Assembly (NCBI GenBank): GCA_021613375.1
Contig: CM038717.1
Location: forward strand, 36,845,199 to 36,909,198
Source: Megaleporinus macrocephalus
Taxonomy: Eukaryota; Chordata; Actinopteri; Characiformes; Anostomidae
Length of the DNA stretch: 64,000 nucleotides
Reading direction: 5' to 3'
Positions 48,301 to 61,120 of the stretch are shown here, one piece after another. Each line of letters starts with the position of its first letter. The stretch's first letter is position 1. The notes below the pieces were generated by a model. The model searched no databases. It saw only the letters and a list, made by a program, of their open reading frames with translations, and was not told the DNA's origin. The translations under genes were made by a program, and so were the position numbers.

Positions 48301-49320
48301 AGTAGCACACCTGGCCAAACGAGAGGTAAACACACAGACTTTCCTGGACTGGTTAGGAATTCTGAAACTTGTTGGCCAAAAAGGCCATCTGCCTCAGTCT
48401 ACTACACCTTTAGCCCCACAGCACTAAACCTTGAGCACACTAGGCTTAGAGCTCTGTTAGTCAATGGCTTTTATGGATTTAACTCTTATTTATACTCTGA
48501 TAAGCTCCAAACAGCAGTCTCAGGTGGTAACATTCACTGGTTCTCTTAGACCCATCTACTCTGAAAGGCCTCTAATAGTGGTTACCAGTTATTACTGGTT
48601 AATCTAACACTTCTGTCCAATCACAGGCTGGCTCCTTTCATCTGTTACTGTGTATTCAATACTGTGGCCCCTCAACAAACTCCACGCTTCCACACCCAGG
48701 TTACACTCCCTGACGCTCAGATCTCAGGCCTCTATTTCGTCTCTTTTATGCCTTAGATTATTGCTCATCTGCACGCTCCCGCTCACATGTGCACATACCC
48801 CAAACTCATTAATGGGTCGAGACCCCAGATGGGGGCGCAAAAGCTCCATTTTCACACACGGCGTAAGATTAATTAGGGTGGTTACGGCAAGACCGGCAAA
48901 AGTTCAGCGTTGTTGTTTGTCCTGCTGCTCTTACACGGGGTCACCTGGGGACGAGCGGTGCCACTCAAAAGTTAGTTAAGAGCTAATTAGGGAAGTTTCG
49001 CATTTCCTGGGGGTCTCGGTTGATTAAATGCTTGCGGATTAGGTGCATGTGCAAGCAGGAGAGAGCGAGCCACAGACAGACGAGGGTCCTCATCAGAATG
49101 CAGACTGCTTGGCCGCTATACGCTCACCGGCCACTTTAGTAGAAACCTAGTTTTTGGAGCAGTGGCTGTCGGGGAAGGCTCGATCTGAATAACTGTAATA
49201 GTTGTGGGGCAAACAATTATATTTATTGGTTGGTGCCACATATTTTACACAGGCTACAATTTATGTATTTTTTCCCTTTATATACTTTTACTATTAATTT
49301 ATTTAAAAGCATTATTATTA
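48301..49320. other. GC-richer unique island and repeat fragment
   Basis: 48780-49110 is less AT-rich than its surroundings and contains TTAATTAGGGTGGTTACGGC and similar homeobox-like TAATTA sites, but no frame. It could be a conserved non-coding element; only alignment would show it. At 49118-49150, CGCTCACCGGCCACTTTAGT matches a very common fish repeat motif. Confidence 0.35.
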
Positions 49321-49629
49321 TTTTTTTTATTTAATTATTTATTTTTTTATTAATAATAAGAAGAATGGTTGTAGTTATCCAAGTAATCCAGGTAATCCTC
49401 CATTTAACTGAAAAATAGCCTATCAGTGTAAATTTTATTTATTTTTTGCTTTTTTTTTTGGCCCGCCACCCCTGCCCCCCTCTTCGGAGGACTATTAATT
49501 CTTTGTTATTTATTTCATAACAACAATCAACTTCCATGCAGACAGTGCTGGGGGGGAGTGAAATGCAGGAGGAGGTGCAAGGGGGTGAAATGAAGTGGAA
49601 CAAATAAAGAATAGGAAATAAACCAAAAA

Positions 49630-49658
49630 CAAAACAAACAAACAAACAAACAAAAAAC
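49630..49658. repeat. (ACAA)n run
   Basis: A short tetranucleotide run within the LINE tail. Confidence 0.8.
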
Positions 49659-49752
49659 ATATGTATACACACATATATCCATTTATACCTAAACAGAAAA
49701 ATGAACACAACATTTTATTCAATAAAGTTAACCTATTTATTCATGTTTGTAT

Positions 49753-49775
49753 TTTATTTATTTATTTATTTATTT
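49753..49775. repeat. (TTTA)n run
   Basis: A short tetranucleotide run within the LINE tail. Confidence 0.8.
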
Positions 49776-50055
49776 TGAATATTGATTATGTTATTTACTG
49801 TAGTGTTTGAATTAGTTGTTGTTGTCTGAGTCAGTGTTGTCTGATGGGTTTCTGAGAGTGTTTCTAGTCTCTTAATAGATTTTTCCACTGGATGATGTTA
49901 ACGTTATTTTTTGTTTTCCAGTTCATGAGGATGATTTTCTTGGCGATGACTAGCGACATCAAGAGTATTCTTTCGCTTTCTGTTGTTGTATTAGTGTTTG
50001 ATGTGTCTCCTAATAGGCAGAGTTTTTAAGTTGTTGATGAAGCTCTTATTGTGTA

Positions 50056-50436
50056 CTGCAAGAAATACAGTAAAATGATCCTATATGTAGTTAATATATC
50101 TGATATTTTATTTTAAGATTGTCGTATATAATAATATTAGATCATTTAACATCATTTCTAGACGTTTTTACTTGTGTCAAGTGACTCAAGTGAGATTTAT
50201 CTCACTATACTGGCTGATAAATGGGCTTATTTTAAAAAAATGTGCTTAAAATAAGTCAGTCTGTCTATATAGTGAGATAATTTGATTAGGATCGCTTTAT
50301 ACAACTAAAAAATGTCTAGAAATAAGATTAAAATCCTATAATTAGTTTACAACAATCTCAAAATGAGAAATATTAGATATATCAACTAAATATGAACTCA
50401 TTTTACTTGTAAAGAGAGATTTTGTTTGTAGTGTGG
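50056..50436. mobile_element. Fold-back MITE, ~380 bp
   Basis: The two halves are imperfect inverted copies. The left arm has TTTCTAGACGTTTTTACTTG and TTTATCTCACTATA; the right arm has AAAATGTCTAGAAATAAG and TATAGTGAGATAA. Ends are near ACTGCAAGAAATACAG and its degraded complement at TTGTTTGTAGTG. No coding capacity. It matches the layout of a very common fish MITE type. Confidence 0.75.
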
Positions 50437-51481
50437 TATCCCAGGTGGTTGCTAATGTGTTGCTAGACCATACATGCGATTGACCCCAAAAACGGAACTG
50501 ACTGCGCAAAGTTTTTGGATGTAGATAGAAAACAGTACAAAAAATGATGAAAGGAAGACAAGTTTTTTTTTTTTTGCAGCACCGCAACCCATCCTGTGCA
50601 GCGTGCTACGGCAAAGACCAGGCCTGGAGCGCCGGAGCGTCCGCAGGTCTGCGATTTGCACGATGGATTGTTTATCTTCGGAACTAGAGTTTAAAAGAAA
50701 TACAGCTTGATGTGATCTTCGTTGAAATCAGTGTCTAAACTCCAAATTTATGTAGTCGCTGGTCTATATTTAGTCGAGGGTCCTTTTATTAGCGGCTAAT
50801 CGTTTATAGGCCCCTCCGCTAAAATGTCACCATTCGCTTCACAAGGGCGACTGTAACTCAGAGGAAAATTAATTAATATGTCTGATGAATACATTAATCT
50901 GTGTGAGTGTGACCCTTCTGTAGGACACACACATATATAAGCTCACACACACACAGCTGGGGGGGATAGCTGACTGTGCGGGTGTTGAGTGTTGGGTAGT
51001 TTTTTTTATTTTAGAGTTAAGAAAGTTTATAAAGTCCTCGTCACCTTGTTGGCCCGTTGGCGCCGTCAGACTTCTGCCTGTTCAGACTCGAGCGCTGCTC
51101 TCTCCTTTAGAAGGGCAGTGTACACTATTGATTGTACAGATCTTTTTTTCTATTAGCCCAGCAGGACCTTCTAAAGGCTTGTCCTTGTTGTCTCTGTTTT
51201 TCTCCACTGCTACAGTATTCCAAACAACACACAGCTTAACCCTTTCATGCACAGCCTGGGTCAAAGGCGACTGAGGTTTGATTCTATATATCTTTGCAAT
51301 AAATTAAGTTCTTCATTCAAGCTTCCATTAATTAATCAGTTTACTTGTTTTTGATCATCACAAATCCTGATTTCACTGCTTCTAACTCACAACATGGGTG
51401 AGAATTAACCCTTATGTGTTCACTGTGGAGTTTGATAGGAACTGTTGACGTCTGTAAACACTGTTTTTGTCCATGAAGTAA
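50437..51481. other. Unique region, possible regulatory island
   Basis: No coding exon. Two GC-richer parts (50575-50660 and 50760-50910) contain TTAATTAATATGTCTGATGA-type sequence and no repeat signature. A sequence near 50578-50600 shares GCAGCACCGCAA with the start of the THAP remnant at 6.8 kb, but the frame does not continue as THAP. Confidence 0.35.
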
Positions 51482-51655
51482 GTTATTCATCCATCCATTG
51501 TCAGTGTCTTTATCCTGCTAGCCAAGGTCATGAGCCAATTCCAGCATCATGGGGCGAAGGCGGGGTACACCATAGACAGTTCGCTAGTCCATCACATGGC
51601 CAACACTCACAAAGACACCTACACCTACGGAGATCTAAACCACATTTGGAGGTCA
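51482..51655 (+). repeat. Widespread fish interspersed repeat fragment
   Basis: CATCCATCCATTGTC, then GAAGGCGGGGTACACCATAG and CACACTCACAAAGACACC-like spacing follow a very common fish repeat. Recognised by pattern only; class not assigned. Confidence 0.55.
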
Positions 51656-51739
51656 AATCCGATTTCAAAGTGTTCAAAGTTTTGTTAAATAAAGTATTGA
51701 CTTTATCAAATCTACAGTGACGGAAGTGCTGGCATTTGA

Positions 51740-53170
51740 AAAACAAATCCGATTTGATAGCATGCTGATGGGTTGGTCATGTCTGGACGGGGAAATTTGA
51801 TCTAATACCATGCTGATAGGTTGGTGATGTCTGGAGGGGCAAATCCGATCTGATTCCATGCTGATAGGTTGGTGATGTCTGGATGGACAAATCTGATATG
51901 ATCCCAAGCTGATAGGTTTGTGATGTCTAGAAACGCAAATCTGATCTGATTCCATGCTGATAGGTTGGTGATGTCTGGAGGGGCAAATCCGATCTGATTC
52001 CATGCTGATAGGTTGGTGATGTCTGGACGGGGAAATTTGATCTAATACCATGCTGATAGGTTGGTGATGTCTGGATGGGCAAATCTGATATGATCCCAAG
52101 CTGATAGGTTTGTGATGTCTAGAAACGCAAATCTGATCTGATTCCATGCTGATAGGTTGGTGATGTCTGGACGGGGAAATTTGATCTAATACCATGCTGA
52201 TAGGTTGGTGATGTCTGGAGGGGCAAATCCGATCTGATTCCATGCTGATAGGTTGGTGATGTCTGGACGGGGAAATTTGATCTAATACCATGCTGATAGG
52301 TTGGTGATGTCTGGATGGGCAAATCTGATATGATCCCAAGCTGATAGGTTTGTGATGTCTAGAAACGCAAATCTGATCTGATTCCATGCTGATAGGTTGG
52401 TGATGTCTGGAGGGGCAAATCCGATCTGATTCCATGCTGATAGGTTGGTTATGTCTCGATAGGCAAATTTGATCTAATACCATGCTGATAGCTTGGTGAT
52501 GTCTGGAGGGGCAAATCCGATCTGATTCCATGCTGATAGGTTGGTGATGTCTCGACGGGCAAATTTGATCTAATACCATGCTGATAGGTTGGTGATGTCT
52601 GGGCGGGGAAATTTGATCTAATACCATGCTGATAGTTTGGTGATGTCTGGATGGGCAAATCTGATATGATCCCAAGCTGATAGGTTGGTGATGTCTGGAT
52701 GGGCAAATCCGATCTGATTCCATGCTGATAGGTTGGTGATGTCTGGACGGGCAAATCCAATCTGATTCAATGCTGATACATTGGTGATGTCTGGAGACAC
52801 AAATCCAATCTATTCCCATGCTGATAGGTTGGTGATGTCTGACCACATAACTGTGATCTGATCCCATGCTAGTAAATTGGTGATGTCTGGACAAACAAAT
52901 CTGATCTGATTACATGCTGATGCATAGGTGATGTCTAGAGACATAAATCTGATCTGATTACATGCTGATGCATTGGTGATGTCTAGAGACATAAATCTGA
53001 TCTGATTACATGCTGATACATTGGTGATGTCTGGATAGACAAATCAGATTTGATTCCAGGCTGATAGGTTGGTGATGTATAGACAGACAATTCTGATCTG
53101 ATCCCATGCTGATTTGTTGGTAATGTCTGGACACATAACTCTGTTCTGATCCCATGCTAGTAAATTGTCA
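51740..53170 (+). repeat. 48-bp tandem array, about 30 copies
   Basis: The unit contains GATCTGATTCCATGCTGATA and GGTTGGTGATGTCTGG. The period divides by three, so the minus strand stays open for 406 codons as a 16-residue repeat (HHQPISMESDRICPSR), and other minus-strand frames are also open over shorter spans. With no start context, signal or splice structure it is best read as non-coding. Right-hand units are more diverged. Variant AAACGCAAATC recurs at 192- and 240-bp spacing. Confidence 0.95.
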
Positions 53171-54695
53171 ATGAAACCAGAATTCTGAGGCATTTGAATT
53201 GGTCTATTCATGCAAGTTTAAAATGTAGCTGTTCTGCTCAAACAATGTTGATAAATCCATAAAAATGGAGATACATGTTTATTATTGAATGGAGATGATA
53301 TGAAATGTGGATGGAGTTAAAATAGTGATAAATGGGAAAATAATAAGTTTTCTTTGGGACTATTTTGCAAGTAAACAAGTATCCCTGCCAGGGATATCTC
53401 CACCAGGAAGGCCAAAAAGTTCTCAAAACTATCACAAAACAATGTCTCAGACATCAAACAGCATATTCATAACTATTTCATGTGATAACTTTCTGGGAGG
53501 GAGCTTTTAGAGCTAAACGTCTGGTTCCATTCACCACCACTGTAAACAAATCTGCCTTTATCTTTTTCTGCTTCAACACTACTCACAGTGTGCCAGACCG
53601 CCAGTTAGTTGTGGTTGTGATGTCATTCTCATGTGTGTTTGGTTGCTTCTGATTGGTTTAACTCATCTACAGGCAGTTCACAAGCTCATTGTTATCAGGT
53701 ATCATTTCTTCATTGAATATAGTGTTGCTGGCGATGTCGGCTTTGGTCATAATCGTAGCCCTTGTGACTTGAAAACTGAAGTCAAATTGTTGTTTTGATA
53801 CAAAATTGATAAATAATCCTTTGATGGTGTGCAGCTGACAGAGTCCTCTAGTTTACAGACATATACAGACCCTCTTTCCACGTACAGCCTTATCAGAATA
53901 AGCATAATAGGGGCATCTGGTTGTAAACAGGACTGCAAAAACTTTCTGCGAGTTGGTAACGGTTCGAATTCCTCCCTGCATGCTGAGAGAGAGATGATTC
54001 TGTTGGTTCCTGGAGGTTTTGCACTGTTTTAGCTTTTGTTTGGTTTGACTATGGAACAGTTTTTACCCCCAGGGTCACTGGGACTCAGAACACCCTGCAC
54101 CCAGTGGCCATCCCTACAGCCAGCATAACACCTCATACTCCACTGACATAAAATCTAAGCAGTGCTGTGGTCTCAGGGCCGCAAACTTAAGTTGGGGCCT
54201 CAAGATATTAATATTAATGGCCAACCCTATTAGAAAAGCTTAGGGGCTGAGTAGGGGTGAGTATGCAGGTCGTGGGCCTGTGTTTGTTTTCTCTCTGTTT
54301 ATTGCATCAAGCACTCTGGGCTGGTTGTTGTTTTGTCAGCTGGCCACCAGAGGGCAGTGTTGCATCTAGTGCAGAACTCTGCCATCCTGCTGCTCTCTAA
54401 TGGGGTTTTTCCACAGGGTAGTAAGTTACAACACTGGTTTTACTGGCCGCACCCCGACTGAGCACCTGGTATTCGGGTATCCAGGTTCGGATTACAGTGG
54501 AAATGATGACAAATTGTTTCTTCTTGGATTTGTAACTGTACTGCGATCAACTGCCTGGTGGGAAAATGCTATAAGAACCACAAACTCACTTGTAAAAGTG
54601 ATAGTTAGGCTAAAGTTTGTTGTAGTTTGAGTACTGGAGGGGAATGTATAACTACTGTTAAGAAGTATTCAAGATTAAAACCAATCAAAAGCATC
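53171..54695. other. 1.5 kb without a supported gene
   Basis: Mostly unique sequence. 54410-54560 (open frame with TGRTPTEHLVFGYPGSDYSG) resembles neither a known domain nor a repeat I can name. No RNA gene. Confidence 0.4.
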
Positions 54696-56240
54696 ATGTA
54701 AACAACTGTATATGAACTCCAACACGTAGTTACATTATTAGTCTAGCACAAAACCAACTACTGTATATGAGCTCCAACACGTAGTTACATTATTAGTCTA
54801 GCACAATGCCTACTACTGTATATGAGCTCCAACACTTAGTTACATTATTAGTCTAGCACAATGCCTACTACTGTATATGAGCTCCAACACTTAGTTACAT
54901 TAGATACATTAGCTTAGCACAATGCAAACTACTGTATATGAGCTTCAACACTTAGTTATATTAGCTACATTAACTTAGCACAATGCAAACTACTGTATAT
55001 AAGTACCAATACTTAGTTATATTAGCTACATTAACTTAGCACAATGCAAACTACTGTATGTGTGCTTTACCAATTAGTTACATTATTATGTAATAATATA
55101 ATAATTATTATTATGTAGACTACTGTAAGTGAGCTCCAGCACTTAGCCACTTTAGCTTAACGCAATGCAAACTACTGCATGTGTGCTCCAGTACATAGTT
55201 ATATAGGTACATTAGCTTAGCACCATGCAAACTACTGTATGTGTGCTTCAACCATTAGTTATATAGCTACATTAGCTTAGCACCATGCAAACTACTGTAT
55301 GTGTGCTTCAACAATTAGTTATATTGGCTACATTAGCTTAGCACAATGCAAACTACTGTATATGAGCTTCAACACTTAGTTACATTAGCTTCATTAGCTT
55401 AGCACAATGCAAACTATTGTATATAAGTACCAATACTTAGTTATATTAGCTACATTAACGTAGCACAATGCAAACTATTGTAAATAAGTACCAATACTTA
55501 GTTATATTAGCTTCATTAACTTAGCACCATGCAAACAAATGTATGTGCGCTTCAACAATTAGTCACATTAGCTACATTAGCTTAGCACAATCCAAACAAC
55601 TGTATGTACGTTCCAATACTTAGTTATATTAGCTACATTAACTTAGCACAATGCCAACTACTGTATGTGTGCTTCACCAATTAGTTACATAAGTATTATG
55701 TAGACTATTGTAAGTGAGCTCCAGCACTTAGCCACATTAGCTTAAAACAATGCAAACTACTGCATGTGTGCTTCAACAATTAGTTATATTAGCTACATCC
55801 TTAGCTTAGCACCATTGAAACTACTGTATGTGAGCTTTAACAATTAGTTATATTGGCTACATTAGCTTAGCACCATTGAAACTACTGTATGTAAGCCGCA
55901 ATACCTAATTATATTAGGTACATTAACTTAGTACAATGCAAACTACCGAATGTAAGTTCCAACACTTAGTTACAGTAGTTACATTAGCTTAAAACAATGT
56001 AAACTACTGTATGTGAACTTCAATAATAAGCCATATTGATTAGCACAGTGCAAACTACTGTATGTTAGCAGTTAGTTTAACAGTTAGTTACATTAGCTAC
56101 ATTAGCTCAGCAACATGCAAACTAATGTGAGTTTCAACACTTTATACATGCTATATTAGGTATAACACGCTATATTAGCTTAACACAATGCAAACTACTG
56201 TATGTGGGTTCTAATATTTTACTACATTAGCTTCAGTACA
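54696..56240 (+). repeat. Degenerate ~55-65-bp tandem array
   Basis: About 25 diverged copies of a unit with AACTACTGTATATGAGCTCC, ACACTTAGTTA and TACATTAGCTTAGCACAATG. Length varies through gain or loss of the TAGCTACAT segment. Divergence is greater than in the other arrays, so it is probably older or not being homogenised. Confidence 0.93.
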
Positions 56241-57225
56241 AATCTAGAGGGATTTGTTTTCCACAATCAAACAGAATCAGAGGGTCGTTGTTTCTACATT
56301 CAATCATGTTTTTAATTATTAAAGTCAAAAGTCTGTTTGGGTCAGTTTGGGTCATTTCCAGACATTTTTTTTTATTTATAACTGGGCCGTAATTTTGAGG
56401 GATGATTATGGTGCGTTGTTGCTAGAGTTCATTGCTGAGTCATCGTTTCTAGAGTTAATTATTTCAGAGATTACCTCTGGGTCACCTTTGGGAAAGTATC
56501 ATTTCTTTAAACCTATAATTGGGTCGTAGGTTCGCCAAGCTTGAAGAAGTTGTTTTTGAGAGTTGCTGTTGGGATGAAGTGTTGGTGTGTTATATTTAGG
56601 GTTGTTTATCTTCAAAGAGCTCACGAATAGCTGCTGAAAGTGCCTTAACGAACTGCAGGCCCTTCCCCCTCGTTATCTAAATGAAGCGTTAACATGTTTT
56701 CAGAGTCTCTGAGGTGGAAAATAAAACTCCCACAGAGAGCTCGGCCAGCTACCTCTCTCGCTGTGCCATGTGTGTGTGTGTGTCTTCTGTTCTCCTCACA
56801 GTTGTGGGAGATGACATCATCTCTCAGTCTCTGGGTGATTGTGTGGAAATTGTGCACCTGAACCCAGAGGAGTCTGGAGTCACGCAGTGATCTCTCTCCA
56901 GCTTGCGACCCGTATACACTGTTTTTGCCACAGCAGCACAAACGGAATAGTTCCGTGATGTCAGCAACACGGCGAAAGCCAAAAGACCTCGAAGTTAAAG
57001 AAGTGCATCTGGAATGAAAACAGCACCATATATATCACCACGATGAACACAAACAAACAAATGAATACACGTTTTCGATTGGTTTTCTTTGGTTCCAGAT
57101 CGTTTGGTTCCATATTTCTCCTGGACGGCTCCAACCATCACTCAGATTTCTAAAATTCCATGAGCAGCACCTGCTTTAATTAATAAAGAACAGAACAGAT
57201 AAAGCAGGTATTGGATGATAGTGGT
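56241..57225. other. Unique region, no gene seen
   Basis: 56640-56940 is GC-richer (CGAACTGCAGGCCCTTCCCC; GTGGGAGATGACATCATCTC) and not repeat-like, possibly a conserved non-coding element. A short TG run lies at 56768-56782. Confidence 0.35.
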
Positions 57226-59698
57226 CAGTTTCTCATTAGCTTGAATGTATAACTCTAAATGTAGGTATTGTATATAAACTGAGTCTACAGTTTCTCATTA
57301 GGTTGAATGTATAACTCTAAATGTAGGTATTATGAAATAAACTGAGTCTACAGTTTCTCATTAGGTTAATGTATAACTCTAAATATAGGTATTGAATATA
57401 AACTGAGTCTACAGTTTCTCATTAGGTTGAATGTATAACTCTAAATGTAGGTATTGTATATAAACTGAGTCTACAGTTTCTCATTAGGTTTAATGTATAA
57501 CTCTAAATGTAGGTACTGTATATAAACTGAGATACAGTTTCTCGTTAGGTTGAATGTATAACTCTAAATGTAGGTATTGTGATATAAACTGAGTTACAGT
57601 TTCTCATTAGGATGAATGTATAACTCTAAATGTAGGTATTGTGATATAAACTGAGTTACAGTTTCTCATTAGGATGAATGTATAACTCTAAATGTAGGTA
57701 TTGTGATATAAACTGAGTTACAGTTTCTCATTAGGATGAATGTATAACTCTAAATGTAGGTATTGTATATAAACTGAGTCTACAGATTCTCATTAGGTTG
57801 AATGTATAACTCTAAATATAGGTATTGTGTTAAAAACTGAGTACAGATTCTCATTAGGTTGAATGTATAACTCTAAATGTAGGTATTGTGATATGAACTG
57901 AGTCTACAGTTTCTCATTAGGTTGAATGTGTAACTCTAAATATAGGTATTGTATATAAACTGAGCCTACAGTTTCTCATTAGGTTGAATGTATAACTCTA
58001 AATGTATGTATTGTATATAAACTGAGTCTACAGTTTCTCATTAGGTTGAATGTATAACTCTAAATGTAGGTACTGTATATAAACTGAGATACAGTTTCTC
58101 ATTAGGTTGAATGTATAACTCTAAATGTAGGTATTGTATATAAACTGAGTCTACAGTTTCTCATTAGGTTGAATGTTTAACTCTGAATGTAAATACTGTG
58201 ATATAAACTGAGTTACAGTTTCTCATTAGGATGAATGTATAACTCTAAATGTAGGTATTGTGATATAAACTGAGTTACAGTTTCTCATTAGGTTGAATGT
58301 ATAACTCTAAATGTAGGTATTGTATATAAACTGAGTCTACAGTTTCTCATTAGGTTGAATGTATAACTCTAAATGTAGGTATTGTATATAAACTGAGTTA
58401 CAGTTTCTCATTAGGTTGAATGTATAACTCTAAATGTAGGTATTGTATATAAACTGAGTTACAGTTTCTCATTAGGTTGAATGTATAACTCTAAATGTAG
58501 GTATTGTATATAAACTGAGTCTACAGTTTCTCATTAGGTTGAATGTATAACTCTAAATGTAGGTATTGTATATAAACTGAGTTACAGTTTCTCATTAGGT
58601 TGAATGTATAACTCTAAATGTAGGTATTATGATATAAACTGAGTCTACAGTTTCTCATTAGGTTGAATGTATAACTCTAAATATAGGTATTGTGATATAA
58701 ACTGAGTTACAGTTTCTCATTAGGTTGAATGTATAACTCTAAATGTAGGTATTGTATATAAACTGAGATACAGTTTCTCATTAGGTTGAATGTTTAACTT
58801 TGAATGTAAATACTGTGATAAACTGAGATACAGTTTCTCATTAGGTTGAATGTTTAACTTTGAATGTAAATACTGTGATATAAACTGAGTCTACAGTTTC
58901 TCATTAGGTTGAATGTATAACTCTAAATGTAGGTACTGTATATAAACTGAGATACAGTTTCTCATTAGGTTGAATGTATAACTCTAAATGTAGGTATTGT
59001 ATATAAACTGAGTCTACAGTTTCTCATTAGGTTGAATGTTTAACTTAGAATGTAAATACTGTGATATAAACTGAGTTACAGTTTCTCATTAGGTTGAATG
59101 TTTAACTCTGAATGTAAATACTGAGATATAAACTGAGTTACAGTTTCTCATTAGGATGAATGTATAACTCTAAATGTAGGTATTGTGATATAAACTGAGT
59201 TACAGTTTCTCATTAGGTTGAATGTATAACTATAAATGTAGGTATTGTATATAAACTGAGTCTACAGTTTCTCATTAGGTTGAATGTATAAATCTAATTG
59301 TAGGTATTGTATATAAACTGAGTTACAGTTTCTCATTAGGTTGAATGTATAACTCTAAATGTAGGTATTATGATATAAACTGAGTCTACAGTTTCTCATT
59401 AGGTTGAATGTATAACTCTAAATGTAGGTATTGTGATATAAACTGAGTTACAGTTTCTCATTAGGTTGAATGTATAACTCTAAATGTAGGTATTGTATAT
59501 AAACTGAGATACAGTTTCTCATTAGGTTGAATGTTTAACTTTGAATGTAAATACTGTGATATAAACTGAGATACAGTTTCTCATTAGGTTGAATATTTAA
59601 CTTTGAATGTAAATACTGTGATATAAACTGAGTTACATTTTCTCATTAGGTTGAATGTATAACTCTAAATGTAGGTATTGTATATAAACTGAGTTCTA
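57226..59698 (+). repeat. ~61-bp tandem array, about 41 copies
   Basis: The unit contains AGTTTCTCATTAGGTTGAAT, GTATAACTCTAAATGTAGGT and ATTGTATATAAACTGAG. Units vary by the insertion TCT after GAG and by TTGTGATATAAAC versus TTGTATATAAAC. A subtype with GTTTAACTTTGAATGTAAAT is interspersed from 58.2 kb on. Confidence 0.97.
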
Positions 59699-59946
59699 GG
59701 AATAGGAATGTAGGTATTGTAATAGTAGTGGTAGTAATATTTTTGGCTGCTATGAAAAATGATCTACACTGTTGAGTATATGATGAGCGTTGTCATGGTG
59801 AGTGTTACTCAGTAAATAGCTATGGTGTAGTATAAAGGGGTTTCGGTTTAAAGGCTTGTGAGACAGAGGAGAACATAATTCAGTTAGACAGAATGTTAAC
59901 ACCATTACCTGACACCCAATTCCAGCTAACTGGGCCAAGAATCTAT

Positions 59947-60064
59947 CCCTCTCTCTCTCTCTCTCTCTCTCTTATTCTCTCTCTCGCTCTCTCTCTTTCT
60001 CTCTCGCTCTCTCTCTCTCTCTTGCTCTCTCTCTCACACACTCTTGCTCTCTCTCTCTCTCTCT
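59947..60064. repeat. (CT)n microsatellite
   Basis: A long, slightly interrupted CT tract with TTATT, CTCG and CACACA interruptions. Confidence 0.95.
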
Positions 60065-60149
60065 GTGGTTGCTAGGAGACAGTGTAAGTTCAGGCTCAAA
60101 TGGCTCTATAGGGTTCTTGTAGGCTCTTGACTTTGACAAGGGAACAACA

Positions 60150-60206
60150 CCCCCCCCCCCCCCCACCCCCCCACCCCCAACATACAGACACACACACACA
60201 CACACC
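60150..60206. repeat. Poly-C tract and (CA)n microsatellite
   Basis: A C-rich run to 60178 with two A interruptions, then a CA run at 60187-60206. The reverse strand is G-rich and could form a quadruplex. Confidence 0.9.
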
Positions 60207-60850
60207 CTGGTGCTTCTTCTTTATCTTTATCATTATATCTGACCTTCTCGCTGGAATTATACTACATTTAAAAATCTTCATTACAATTACTGGTGCAGAA
60301 TGTAGTTAATCGTCTGCCGTTATTAGTAATGAAGGTTTTTTTAATGGTATGCTGTTGGTTTGGAGGTCAAACAGCACGTGAAAAATCTGTGTGCGCTCCC
60401 GCTTGTCTATAATGCAGCAAACCGAAGGGGGCAGTAATGCTCTTCCAGCTAGTTCACTACATCGTCCCTCTCACTTCTCTCCTGCTTTTTCATCACCCTC
60501 CACCTATTCCCCACTCCTCTACTCTGCTGGGTGAAAGTAAGGCTGATCCTGGTTTATCCTAAGATGTGATTCCTTTGGTGTAGTTCATTCCACCCAGCAG
60601 TGAGCTGTTCCTGACACTCTCTTCAAGTTACATCACAATCACACTAACAGGCTACTTTTAAAGCTCTGCTCAGTAATGACAGTAATAATGATGGTAATAA
60701 ATGCATTGACAGTATTAATAATGAAAAGCTACTTTGTTAAATAGTTATTAACATTTAAATAAACACTAGTCGAACTGTTCAGTAAAAAAATATATATATA
60801 CAGTACATATTCAAAGAATATATTCAAAGAAAAACATGTATATGCATTTT
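60207..60850. other. Unique AT-rich sequence
   Basis: No gene or RNA recognised. Confidence 0.4.
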
Positions 60851-61035
60851 TGTCCATCTTCTTTTTTTCTACATCATATTAACACATATGTTTACATTGA
60901 CCAATAGAAATGCTCCAGAATAGCTTGTAAAAAATTCTGGTTCCATTGACTTACATTGAAAGTAAAGAACATTTTTGGTTTCTCCTGCAATTTTTGCTAT
61001 TTTGGAGGTAATTGTTTTTCTTTGGACAACAAATA

Positions 61036-61120
<85 letters not shown>

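Larger units (their letters stand above)
49330..50035 (-). mobile_element. L1/Tx1-like LINE 3' fragment
   Basis: On the minus strand, 50030-49870 encodes RILLMSLVIAKKIILMNWK followed by an IIQWKNLL motif, the C-terminal pattern (hydrophobic-AKK-I..NWK...W) of L1/Tx1-type ORF2 proteins, ending in TAG. Downstream on that strand lies a long low-complexity tail with TTTA and ACAA runs. 5'-truncated; no reverse transcriptase core remains. Confidence 0.6.

Noticed and set aside
48125..48549. Two 100-codon plus-strand frames
   Set aside because: The first runs through the SINE, and both lack any domain or splice support.
50342..50661. Minus-strand frame starting MGCGAAKKKK, compared with the THAP remnant
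   Set aside because: Only the first few codons resemble the 6.8-kb fragment; after a poly-A run the frame has no THAP pattern.
59893..60309. Open frames in CT, poly-C and CA tracts
   Set aside because: Low-complexity translation only.
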